This document shows positions 35,586-43,382 of a stretch of 64,000 bases of DNA, in pieces (position 1 is the first letter of the stretch; every line of letters starts with the position of its first letter). The notes below the pieces were generated by a model. It worked only from the letters and a program-made list of their open reading frames with translations. It made no database searches and was not told the origin of the DNA. The translations under genes were made by a program, and so were the position numbers. The stretch is from CAIURC01 sp043777315 (GTDB lineage Bacteria; Verrucomicrobiota; Verrucomicrobiia; Chthoniobacterales; Chthoniobacteraceae). Location of the stretch: NCBI GenBank assembly GCA_043777315.1, contig JAYVPW010000058.1:62001-126000 (forward strand), given 5' to 3'.

Positions 35586-36014
35586 ATGCCTGACGTTTTC
35601 ACTCCCGAGAAACGCAGCGCGGTCATGGCGCTGATTCGCAGCAACGGGAACTTGGCGACGGAGTTGCAGATGATCGCGCTTTTCCGGGCGCATGGGATCA
35701 CCGGCTGGCGGCGGGGGCAGAATCTTTTCGGCAAGCCGGATTTCGTGTTTCGACGGGAGCGCGTGGCGGTGTTTGTCGATGGCTGTTTCTGGCACGGGTG
35801 CCCGCAGCACGCGACGCGGCCGGCGACGCGGGCGGAATGGTGGGCGGCGAAGCTGGCGCGGAATCGCGAGCGCGACCGGCTGGTGACGCGGACCCTGCGC
35901 AAGGCGGGGTGGCGCGTGGTGCGGGTGTGGGAATGCGCACTGCCCCGGAAAGGCTGGCGGCGCGTGGCGCGACGGATCGAGCGGACTCTGCAAATTTGGG
36001 GCGGCCGGACTTGA
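35586..36014 (+). CDS. vsr: Very short patch repair endonuclease (Vsr)
   Basis: 142 aa from the ATG at 35586; the frame also offers a TTG two codons earlier. The Vsr core is clear: EKRSAVMALIRSNGNLATEL, FGKPDFVFRRERVAVF with the catalytic aspartate (D52), and VDGCFWHGCPQH with the histidine corresponding to E. coli H69. The E. coli T63-H64 pair is V-D here, a variant found in other Vsr-like proteins as I recall. The C-terminal LRKAGWRVVRVWECAL is standard. Vsr nicks next to T:G mismatches produced by deamination of m5C, matching the C5 methyltransferase at the start of the island. Confidence 0.92.
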   Translation: MPDVFTPEKRSAVMALIRSNGNLATELQMIALFRAHGITGWRRGQNLFGKPDFVFRRERVAVFVDGCFWHGCPQHATRPATRAEWWAAKLARNRERDRLVTRTLRKAGWRVVRVWECALPRKGWRRVARRIERTLQIWGGRT

Positions 36015-36022
36015 AGACGGCC

Positions 36023-37168
36023 TCACAGGGGCGTGAGGTCGCGGTGGGTCGGGAGCGGTTTTCCGGGGCGGAAATGTTCGAGGTGTTCGAGGCGGGTGGT
36101 GAGGCCGGGCGTGGTGTTGGGCAGGTCGGCGACGGCGGCGGTGACGGCGGCGGAAAGGAGGGCGGGATCGGCTTCGGCGCGGAGGTTGATGATGAGTTGG
36201 CCGCTCTCGACCGGCTCGTCGAGGGTGAGCGAGAGCTCGGGGATGAAGTCGCTGCGGACGAGGTTGATCGCGGCGATGTCGCCGAGTCCGCGGTCGGGGC
36301 TGAGGGTCATTTTCAAATGGCCGATCTCCGTGCCGCCGAGCCGCGCCTGCAGGTCGATCGCGAGCGCGCGGAGGACGTGGCTGGAGTCGAATCCGCCGGG
36401 GTGCGCGAGTTGCACGGTGGCGTTCAGCCAGCCGAGGAGCGCCTCGCCCTCGGCGTAGATTTCGTAGTCCACGGGCATCGGGGCGCGGGCGATTTGTTCG
36501 TCCTCGGAGATGCGGTCGAACCACTCGTCCACTCCCCTGCCCTGCCGCACGGAGACCTCGCGGATTTCGGCGTGCGGAAATTCCGCGGCCAGTCTGCGGT
36601 TCAAGGCTTGGAGCCGATCGGCGGGCAACAGCTCGCTTTTTCCGATGACGATGAGGTCGGCTTCCTCGAGCTGTTTCCGATAAATGTAGAGCACTTTTTC
36701 GGAGAACTTTCCGCCGCTCGCGAGGCCGAAGATTCGCTCCGCGCGGACCGGGTCCACGAGGACGCTGAGCGGTGCGATGAGGAAGCGGTCGCCGTAGATT
36801 CGGCGCAGCGGATACGTGACGGTCGCGACGAGATCGGTGCAGCTTCCGACGGGTTCGGCGATGAAAACATCGGGGCGCGTGGAGTCGGTCAGCTTGCCCG
36901 CGGCATCGACGAGCGAATTGAAGCGGCAGCAGAAACAGCCCCCCGGAATTTCCTCAGTCGCGAAGCCTTTTGAGCGGAGCATCGCGGTGTCCACGAGCTC
37001 GCTGCCCTGGTCATTCGTGATCAAGCCGACGCGCAGGCCGCGCGCGGTGAGGCGGTGCGCGAGCGCGGCGACGGCGGTGGTTTTTCCGGCGCCGAGAAAG
37101 CCGCCGATCATGATGTAGCGGGCTTTGCGGGGCGATTGCTGATTGCTGATTGCTGATTGCTGATTCAT
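36023..37168 (-). CDS. COG0523/CobW-type GTPase with CxCC motif
   Basis: 381 aa. P-loop GGFLGAGKTT at residues 22-31, the metal-binding CxCC motif (GGCFCCRFN, C78, C80, C81), and a G-domain with VIGKSELL as the base-recognition motif in place of the usual NKxD. Such G3E GTPases insert or traffic metals. The gene overlaps the GcvH-like gene by ATGA, which supports the start at 37168. The first about 12 residues (SAISNQQS) come from a heptamer tandem repeat at 37134-37168, an unusual feature of the N-terminus; an internal ATG at 37111 would remove it. The metal is unknown. Confidence 0.85.
   Translation of the reverse strand: MNQQSAISNQQSPRKARYIMIGGFLGAGKTTAVAALAHRLTARGLRVGLITNDQGSELVDTAMLRSKGFATEEIPGGCFCCRFNSLVDAAGKLTDSTRPDVFIAEPVGSCTDLVATVTYPLRRIYGDRFLIAPLSVLVDPVRAERIFGLASGGKFSEKVLYIYRKQLEEADLIVIGKSELLPADRLQALNRRLAAEFPHAEIREVSVRQGRGVDEWFDRISEDEQIARAPMPVDYEIYAEGEALLGWLNATVQLAHPGGFDSSHVLRALAIDLQARLGGTEIGHLKMTLSPDRGLGDIAAINLVRSDFIPELSLTLDEPVESGQLIINLRAEADPALLSAAVTAAVADLPNTTPGLTTRLEHLEHFRPGKPLPTHRDLTPL
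37134..37168. repeat. GATTGCT heptamer tandem repeat at the GTPase gene start
   Basis: Four GATTGCT copies (37134-37161) and a degenerate fifth reaching the start codon. It is the same family as 24281-24315. The unit lies in coding sequence between the ATG and the P-loop, so it contributes N-terminal residues. It may have arrived after the gene was fixed. Confidence 0.9.
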
Positions 37169-37626
37169 TCCGATTCTTCGTGTTGCTGCTTTTCGAGGAT
37201 GCGGTCGATCGTGGTGTCGAGGAGTCCGCGGTAGGTTTCGAGGTCCACGCATTTGGCGTCGGGAGTGCCTTCGATGCGGTAGAGCCAGCCGTCGCCGTAC
37301 GGGTCTTTGCCGACGAGCTCGATCTTTTCGCGGAGCGCGGGATTGCCGCCGGCGAATTTTCCATCGGCGACGCAGTAGAGATCGGAGATGGCTTTGAAGC
37401 CCTCGATCGAGCCGATGATTTCGCCGGAACGGACCGCTGCGCCGGGCTCTTTTTCCCACTGGTGATCGACGATTTCGCCGAGCATCCGCGTGGCGAATTT
37501 CGTAAAGCCGATGCGCCAGTGGTCGCCCTCCTCGCGCGCGAGCCAGAAATGCGACGGGCTGTAGCGGCAGTCCGCGGGGAGGTGCGTGACGAAGTTCGAG
37601 CGTTTGTAGAAGACGGTGCCGGGCAT
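37165..37626 (-). CDS. gcvH: GcvH-like lipoyl-domain protein
   Basis: 153 aa, longer than the usual about 125-130. The lipoyl site is K78 in GSIEGFKAISDLY, preceded by RIGFTKFATRMLGEIV, the typical GcvH fold region, and followed by GKFAGGNPAL. It carries an aminomethyl group between glycine cleavage enzymes when lipoylated, but no gcvT, gcvP or lipA is in view. Pairing by ATGA overlap with a COG0523 GTPase suggests a different, perhaps metal-linked, lipoyl function. The symbol is assigned on similarity; the pathway is unproven. Confidence 0.82.
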   Translation of the reverse strand: MPGTVFYKRSNFVTHLPADCRYSPSHFWLAREEGDHWRIGFTKFATRMLGEIVDHQWEKEPGAAVRSGEIIGSIEGFKAISDLYCVADGKFAGGNPALREKIELVGKDPYGDGWLYRIEGTPDAKCVDLETYRGLLDTTIDRILEKQQHEESE

Positions 37627-37675
37627 GAGAAAGCGGTGGTGCGGCGCGCGAACGAAACCCCGCGCCGCCGCTCAC

Positions 37676-37858
37676 TCAACCTTCAAAATGGTCGCTTTGA
37701 GGAGAAAAAGTTCGAGGTGATTGGCTGGCTCGCTGACTCGATAAACGCGGCGTCGGTTTTTTTGGATCCATGAGTTCGGCGACGAGTGGGACGGCGAATT
37801 CCTTCGTAAGCGCGACCACTTGCAGCTCGAAAAAAAGGGCGGCGAGAAATCGGCTCAT
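37676..37858 (-). CDS. Possible small protein, weakly supported
   Basis: 60 codons from the ATG at 37856-37858. The translation has a hydrophobic N-terminal half (SRFLAALFFELQVVALTKEF) and a Ser/Pro-rich tail. No family is recognised and the frame could be open by chance, since the region lies between repeats. It would be the first gene of the gcvH-GTPase operon. Without comparative data I would treat it as hypothetical. Confidence 0.25.
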   Translation of the reverse strand: MSRFLAALFFELQVVALTKEFAVPLVAELMDPKKPTPRLSSQRASQSPRTFSPQSDHFEG

Positions 37859-37870
37859 GGGGCGCGAACT

Positions 37871-37956
37871 TTCAACGTCCAACGTCCAACGTCCAAGTCG
37901 GACCGCGCGCGGATGCCGCAAGTTGGACGTTGAGAGTTGGACGTTGAACGTTGAGC
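37871..37956. repeat. Inverted arrays of a CAACGTC heptamer
   Basis: A left array of CAACGTC units (37873 onward, about three and a half copies) and a right array of the reverse complement (GACGTTG and variants, 37925-37955) surround a 25-base GC-rich centre. The right array is next to the cysteine desulfurase start. Together it forms a cruciform-capable element of the same style as the octamer elements at 49581 and 61666. Confidence 0.85.
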
Positions 37957-37974
37957 GTTTTCCGCCTCCCTGCC

Positions 37975-39099
37975 GTGCTTTACTTCGATCACAACGCCAC
38001 CTCGCCGCTTTCGGCGGTCGCCCGGGAAGCTTGGCTGGAGGCTGTTTCGCGGCTCGTGGGCAATCCTTCGAGCCCGCATCGGCTCGGGGCGCGGGCGGAG
38101 GCGGCGCTGGCGGAGGCGCGGGAAAAGGTGGCGTCGTGGCTGGGCTGCGAGGCGGCGGAGATCGTGTGGACTTCGGGCGCGACGGAGTCGAACAACACGG
38201 CGATCGCGCATCTCGCGGCGGGCGGTGCGGGCGAGGCCTGGGTCTCGGCGATCGAGCATCCGTGCGTGCTGGCGGCGACGCGGCGTCATTTTGAAAATCG
38301 GCGTCGGCTGATCCCAGTGAGCCGCGAGGGCGTGGTGGAAATGGAGTGGCTGGCGCGCGAGTTCCGCGCGGCGCGTCCGGCGTTTGTCGGGGTGATGGCG
38401 GCGAACAATGAGACGGGCGTGCTGCAGCCGTGGCGCGAGGTCGCGGCGCTGTGCCGCGAGCACGGGGTGCCGTTTTTTTGCGACGCGGCGCAGTGGGTCG
38501 GGAAGATGCCCGCGGCGGGGCTCGGGGCGTGCGATTTCGTGAGCGGGTGCGCGCACAAATTCGGCGGGCCGCAGGGTGTCGGGTTTTTGAAATGTCCGCC
38601 GAACATGCGGGCGCTACTCGTCGGCGGGGCTCAGGAAGAGGGGCGTCGGGCGGGGACGGAAAACGTGGCGGGTGTGCTCGCGATGGTCGCGGCGCTGGAG
38701 TCGGCGGAGGTGCGGATGCGTGCTTCGGAGGCGCGGGAATGGCGGGCTGAGCGCGAGATTTTCGAGAGCGAAATCCGGCGGCGTCTGCCGGCCGTGGAAA
38801 TCGTCGGATCGCCCGCGGATCGGCTCTGGAACACGGTTTGCGCGGTGATGCCGGAGATCGATTGCCGGCAGCGATGGGTGGTGAAGCTCGACAAACTCGG
38901 GTTCGCGGTCTCGACCGGTTCGGCGTGCGCGAGCGGGAAAGAGCAGCCGTCTCATGTGCTGGCGGCGATGGGTTTTCCGTCGGCGAAGTCGGCCCGCGTG
39001 CTGCGGTTCAGCAGCGGCTGGGAGACGAAGCCGGGCGACTGGGGCGAGCTGCTCGACGGGATCGAGCGGGCGGCCGAGGAGTTGATTTCGGCCCGGTAG
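37975..39099 (+). CDS. Cysteine desulfurase (NifS/IscS family)
   Basis: 374 aa from the GTG at 37975 (an upstream TTG at 37951 lies in the repeat). PLP enzyme supplying sulfur from cysteine: N-terminal LYFDHNATSPL, PLP-binding histidine and aspartate regions AIEHPCVLAATRR and PFFCDAAQWVGKMP, Schiff-base K195 in GCAHKFGGPQGVG, and the catalytic C318 in STGSACASGKEQPSHVL. It is intact. It stands alone, with no iscU, sufC or tRNA-thiolation gene next to it, so the destination of the sulfur is open. The SGSAC loop type fits group I NifS/IscS. Confidence 0.93.
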   Translation: MLYFDHNATSPLSAVAREAWLEAVSRLVGNPSSPHRLGARAEAALAEAREKVASWLGCEAAEIVWTSGATESNNTAIAHLAAGGAGEAWVSAIEHPCVLAATRRHFENRRRLIPVSREGVVEMEWLAREFRAARPAFVGVMAANNETGVLQPWREVAALCREHGVPFFCDAAQWVGKMPAAGLGACDFVSGCAHKFGGPQGVGFLKCPPNMRALLVGGAQEEGRRAGTENVAGVLAMVAALESAEVRMRASEAREWRAEREIFESEIRRRLPAVEIVGSPADRLWNTVCAVMPEIDCRQRWVVKLDKLGFAVSTGSACASGKEQPSHVLAAMGFPSAKSARVLRFSSGWETKPGDWGELLDGIERAAEELISAR

Positions 39100-39220
39100 C
39101 GTCAGCCACCGATGTGTTTTAGAAATGCCAGGCTCCCCGCCGGGGTGCGGGCATCGCTGGAGTTTCCACCGCCCCGCGGGGGCGGATTGGCCTTGATCGG
39201 CAAAGACCGGTGGCTGACGC
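39099..39220. repeat. Inverted-repeat element with 13-base ends
   Basis: Ends GCGTCAGCCACCG (39099-39111) and CGGTGGCTGACGC (39208-39220) are perfect inverted copies around 96 bases, which contain further GC-rich hairpins. It begins in the stop codon region of the desulfurase gene and occupies most of the 182-base gap before the surface-protein gene end. Its end sequence matches the hairpin at 4639-4658. Confidence 0.8.
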
Positions 39221-39281
39221 CCGCGGCTACCTTCCGAAGGCCCGCCGGGCCAGGGATTCCGAACGACTTTCGGCAATCGCT

Positions 39282-42200
39282 CTACGCCCGGAAGTAAATC
39301 AGCAGGTCGTCGGAGTAGCCCGGGGGCAGAAGAGGGTAGCGCAGGCCGAGGCTGACATGGTCGAAGGTCACGCCCGTGAGTCTGCTCGCACTTTGAGCGT
39401 AGGAATAGACGAGCAGCCGCCCGGAACTTCCGTGGCTGAAGGCGCTCGAGCCGACGTGATTGAACACGTTGTAGGCCGTCGTGCTGAAGAACGCGCTCGT
39501 GGCCACGACGATGTCGCCGGTGACGGTCGAAGTGGGGCCGTCGAGGGCCAAGTTGGAGTGCGTGGCGACGAGGAGGACGCCGGTCTGGGCGGCGATTTTT
39601 TGGATCGAATGAATGGTGTTCACCGAGCTGCCGAGTTGGACCGCGCCGCCGGACGTGATGTCGATGGCGTTGACCGTGAGCCTCCCGACCTGCGCGACGT
39701 TGCCGGTGGAATCGAGGGTCAGCGTGCCGGTGAGGTTCACCGTGCCGAGACTGGTGTCGCCGGTCTCGGCAAAGGTCGCGTGGCGCGCGGTGGCGTCGAG
39801 GCGGCCGAACTGATTCGCGCTGTTCGTCGCCGAGACGTCGAACCCTTTCGCCAGGAAGGTCGCGGTGCTGGTGACGACGACGGGCGCGGCGATGGCGATG
39901 TTGTTTTTGGCGGTGATCTTGAGCGTGTTCGCGGTGAGCGCGCCGTTGAAGGTGCCGATGCCGGAGTAGGTCTGGCTGGTGTTCGTGGACACGTCGTTGA
40001 CCGCGAAACTCGCGGCCTTGACGAGGAGCGACTGGCCGGTGATCGGCGCGGCGAAAGTCGCGCTGCCGGTGGTCGTCACCGCGATCACGCCGAGCCGCGT
40101 GACGCCGCCAACTTCGCCGCCGACCGTGATGTTTTCGGTGGTCACGATGGTGAGCGCCGCCGCCGCGGGGCTGTTGATCGTGCCGGTGATTTGGAGCGGT
40201 CCGATCGGCACGGCGATTTTGAGTGAAGTTCCGATCTTCACGTCGCCGGTGTAGATTTGACCGGCGGTGGTGCTGGTCGCGATCAGGTTCCCGCGGAGCT
40301 CGGTGTTTCCGGTGAAGGTGAGCGACCCGGCGGTGAGACTGCTGTTCACTTTGATGAGGGCCGCGGTCACGTCGAGCGCGCCGGGTTTCGACGCGGTGTT
40401 GCCGACGGAGCCGAGGAAATTCACGGTGCCGGTGCCGGCGGTGACGGTGAGATTGTGCGCGCCGGCGCCGGTGGTCAGGAGCGCGCCGGCGAAAGTCACG
40501 TCCGCGCCGGGAGCGCCCGACTCGATCGTGGAGACGGTGACCAGATTCGTGCCGAGGAACGGATGATCGACCCTGATCGGCTGCCCGGCGGTGCGGAGAT
40601 TGGCGGCGAGGGTGGTCGTACCGACGGTGAAGCCGAGCGACGCGTTGCCGGTGCCGGTCACATTTCCCAGCACGGAAATCGCGCCGATGCGTCCCGACTG
40701 GTGGAATTCCACGGGCGAACGGAAGGTCGCGCCGGCAGCCGCGATGGTGAGTCCGCCCGTGCCGGTGACGCGGGCGATCCTGATGAGATGGGAGTTTCCG
40801 TCGAGTGCGGCGAGGTCGGTCGTGCTGAGATGCAGCGTGGAAGCGCCGGGGTCAGCGGTGCCGCCGACGAGCACGGCGGTGGTGATTCCGTGCGTCTGCA
40901 AAGTGAGCGTGCCGTTGGTCGTCCCGACGCTGTCCGCGCCGCCCGCGAAGTCGATTTCGTTGGAGTCGAGGCTGATCGAAGTGGTGGCGCGCAGTTCTCC
41001 GTCGGCGAGGATAGAGCCGGAATTCGCGACGATGATTTTCGAGAGCGCAGTCGTGGTGCCGACGTTGCCCTGGAAATGCACAGCTCCGTTCGCACCGCTG
41101 TTGAGCGCAAGCGCACCCCCGATGGCGACGCCATCGACGGTGCTGGTGAAAACGATGTCCGCGCCGACGAGGCCGCTCGTGAAAATGGGGAGCCCGCCGT
41201 TCAGTTGGAGCGGGCCGTCCAGAGTGATCGCGCCGCTGACCTTGCTGCGGAGCGAGCCGACGAACGCCTCGATCGCGTTGTTCGCGCTGTAGGTCTGCGC
41301 GCCGGAAGTCACGATGCGCGGACCCAGAGTGATCGTGCCGGCCTCGACGAGGAGGGAGGCGAGGGCGGTCCCGCCCCCGATGCTCGCGCCGCCGGGGGCG
41401 TTCGCGGCGCCGCCGAATTCGACGGTGCCGCCGGTCAGGAAATCGCCCGCGTCGATGCGCAGGGCGAACGCGCCGTTGATCGTCCCGTCGGTGTTCACGT
41501 CGCCACCCGCGCCGGCGAAGTTCGTGTTGATGAGCGTGTTCGCGAGAAGATGCACATTCCCAATGAGGGCAACGCCCTTGCCTGCGGTGGAAATCGCGGC
41601 GGCGGGGCTCGCGACGTTCAGGTTAATCGCCGCCGCGTCGAGTTCGATGGACGCAGTGCCGGTGCCGGCCAGCGTGCCGTTGACAGTGATCGATCCGGCA
41701 CCGGCCGGAGAGAGAAGCAGGACGGAATGATTGAAGGTGATGCTCCCGATGGTCATCGCGCCGGTGCCGCTGGAACGCCCGATTTGAATCGAGGCGGCGC
41801 CGCTTTGCAGAAGCACGATTTCCGCGGTCGTCAGGTTGAGGTCGCCCGCGGCATTGATCCCGATCGAGCGACCGTCGGTCTGCGGCTGGACGGTGATCGT
41901 CCCGTCGCCCGAGATGTCGGCGGTGATCGCGATATTTTCCGTCTGGAAGAAAATGGTGCTGGAAAGCGCGCCGGGCGCGGTGGCGGTGATCGGCGCTTTC
42001 ACGAGCAACGATGCCGCGTTGACCGAGAGGTTCGCCCCAAACCCGGTGGTGGTGACCGCGCCGTCGAATTCCACGGCGCCCAGGGCCTTGCCGACCGTGA
42101 AGCTGCTGGCGGCGAGCGTCGATGAAACGGTGACATCGAAAGCGGACTCGACGACGACGTCGCCGGCGGGCGTGGCGGCGCCGATCGCACTGTTGAACTT

Positions 42201-43160
42201 CACTTCGCCGACATCGGTGAAGACGCGCAAATTGAACGGCGAACCCGCGCCCGCGGCGCTGTCGATCGCCCCGAGGAAAATCACACCGCCGCCGCCGCGC
42301 GTGGCGACGCGGGCGTCGTCCGAGGTGAGGAGCACGGCGCTGCCGAGGGTGACATCGTCGGTGGCGCTGGATCGGACGAAGCCGCCGAGCCAGAGGCGCG
42401 CGTCGGCCGGGGCGTCGGGATTGTTTTGCACCAGAATCGTGCCGGTCGCTTCGAGGCGCGCGTTCGCGCCGTTGGACTGGACGATCACGCTGTCCTGCAA
42501 ACCGCCGAGCGCGGGCACTGCGCTGCCGCTGTATTCCGAGCCGCGCACGTCGAGATTGTGGCCAGCCTTGAGCGCGCCTTGCAGCAGGTTGTCGCCGATC
42601 AAAACGCCGCCGGTCCCGTCGCCGTCGGAGTCGGCGAGGACGGTGAGATCGGCAGTGAGGCCCGTCGTTTCGACCTGCGCGAAAATGTTCGCGTCGCCCG
42701 TCGAATGCAGCACCGCCGGGCCCGCGACACTGATCGGCGCGTTGAAAGTGAGCGTCCCGCTGGTGAAATCCGCCGCCCCCGGCAGGCTGAGCGCGCTGTT
42801 CACCGCGACGGTGTCCGCGCCCGTGCCCGTATCGACGGCGAGATCGACCGTCAGCGACGAAAACGCGATGAAGACATCGTTTGCTCCATTCTGCGTGAAC
42901 CCTGCGCCCGCGGTGATGGCATGCGTCGGATCGCTGATGTGCAAATCGCTGCCGCTGATCGTGAAAGTGAGCGTCTCCACTTCCCCTACCCCGCCCTGAT
43001 CGCCCTGCACTGCGATGCTCCCGGCGGCAAGCGTCGCCAGCGCCGCCGGGGCGATGCGCGACTCGAGCGGTTCGATGCGAGTATCGCGTGCCCCGATACG
43101 GAGCGTCGGCGCTTTTTTTGCGGGAACGGCAAACTTGCAGAGGAGAGTTTGGATGTTCAT
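39282..43160 (-). CDS. Large surface/autotransporter-like beta-repeat protein
   Basis: 1292 aa, low-complexity in Ala, Gly, Thr, Val and Asp, with repeated strand patterns typical of right-handed beta-helices (for example TGTGGLTIAAAGATF, GDVNTDGTINGAFALRID). The N-terminus has the sequence RIEPLESRIAPAAL at residues 28-41, the LExRxAPA motif found at the start of many secreted proteins in Planctomycetes and Verrucomicrobia, rather than a classical signal peptide. No C-terminal sorting domain or autotransporter barrel is visible; it ends LGLRYPLLPPGYSDDLLIYF. It is probably exposed at the cell surface as an adhesin or shell-type protein. Related beta-rich repeats make a stricter call impossible. 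Confidence 0.85.
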   Translation of the reverse strand: MNIQTLLCKFAVPAKKAPTLRIGARDTRIEPLESRIAPAALATLAAGSIAVQGDQGGVGEVETLTFTISGSDLHISDPTHAITAGAGFTQNGANDVFIAFSSLTVDLAVDTGTGADTVAVNSALSLPGAADFTSGTLTFNAPISVAGPAVLHSTGDANIFAQVETTGLTADLTVLADSDGDGTGGVLIGDNLLQGALKAGHNLDVRGSEYSGSAVPALGGLQDSVIVQSNGANARLEATGTILVQNNPDAPADARLWLGGFVRSSATDDVTLGSAVLLTSDDARVATRGGGGVIFLGAIDSAAGAGSPFNLRVFTDVGEVKFNSAIGAATPAGDVVVESAFDVTVSSTLAASSFTVGKALGAVEFDGAVTTTGFGANLSVNAASLLVKAPITATAPGALSSTIFFQTENIAITADISGDGTITVQPQTDGRSIGINAAGDLNLTTAEIVLLQSGAASIQIGRSSGTGAMTIGSITFNHSVLLLSPAGAGSITVNGTLAGTGTASIELDAAAINLNVASPAAAISTAGKGVALIGNVHLLANTLINTNFAGAGGDVNTDGTINGAFALRIDAGDFLTGGTVEFGGAANAPGGASIGGGTALASLLVEAGTITLGPRIVTSGAQTYSANNAIEAFVGSLRSKVSGAITLDGPLQLNGGLPIFTSGLVGADIVFTSTVDGVAIGGALALNSGANGAVHFQGNVGTTTALSKIIVANSGSILADGELRATTSISLDSNEIDFAGGADSVGTTNGTLTLQTHGITTAVLVGGTADPGASTLHLSTTDLAALDGNSHLIRIARVTGTGGLTIAAAGATFRSPVEFHQSGRIGAISVLGNVTGTGNASLGFTVGTTTLAANLRTAGQPIRVDHPFLGTNLVTVSTIESGAPGADVTFAGALLTTGAGAHNLTVTAGTGTVNFLGSVGNTASKPGALDVTAALIKVNSSLTAGSLTFTGNTELRGNLIATSTTAGQIYTGDVKIGTSLKIAVPIGPLQITGTINSPAAAALTIVTTENITVGGEVGGVTRLGVIAVTTTGSATFAAPITGQSLLVKAASFAVNDVSTNTSQTYSGIGTFNGALTANTLKITAKNNIAIAAPVVVTSTATFLAKGFDVSATNSANQFGRLDATARHATFAETGDTSLGTVNLTGTLTLDSTGNVAQVGRLTVNAIDITSGGAVQLGSSVNTIHSIQKIAAQTGVLLVATHSNLALDGPTSTVTGDIVVATSAFFSTTAYNVFNHVGSSAFSHGSSGRLLVYSYAQSASRLTGVTFDHVSLGLRYPLLPPGYSDDLLIYFRA

Positions 43161-43382
43161 GGGCGTGGGGGGACGAACTGCATGTGCTGCGGACCGAAGG
43201 AACTACAGAAAGAAACGAGCCACCCGCTTTCCGGCAAAAATAGCCGGAAGGGAGCGTCCGCACTGACTGGAAAACCGAACGGAAGGCGTGGCATCGGATT
43301 CATTGCCCAGTTTAGTTCTCGGGGGAAAGGGGCTGGGGCCGAAAATCAGCGGGCACTTCGCACCTCCGTGGCAACCTCGCCA

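Noticed and set aside
40257..42125. Plus-strand frame of 622 codons inside the surface-protein gene
   Set aside because: Mirror of the repetitive Ala/Gly/Thr-rich gene; composition is charged and without motif.
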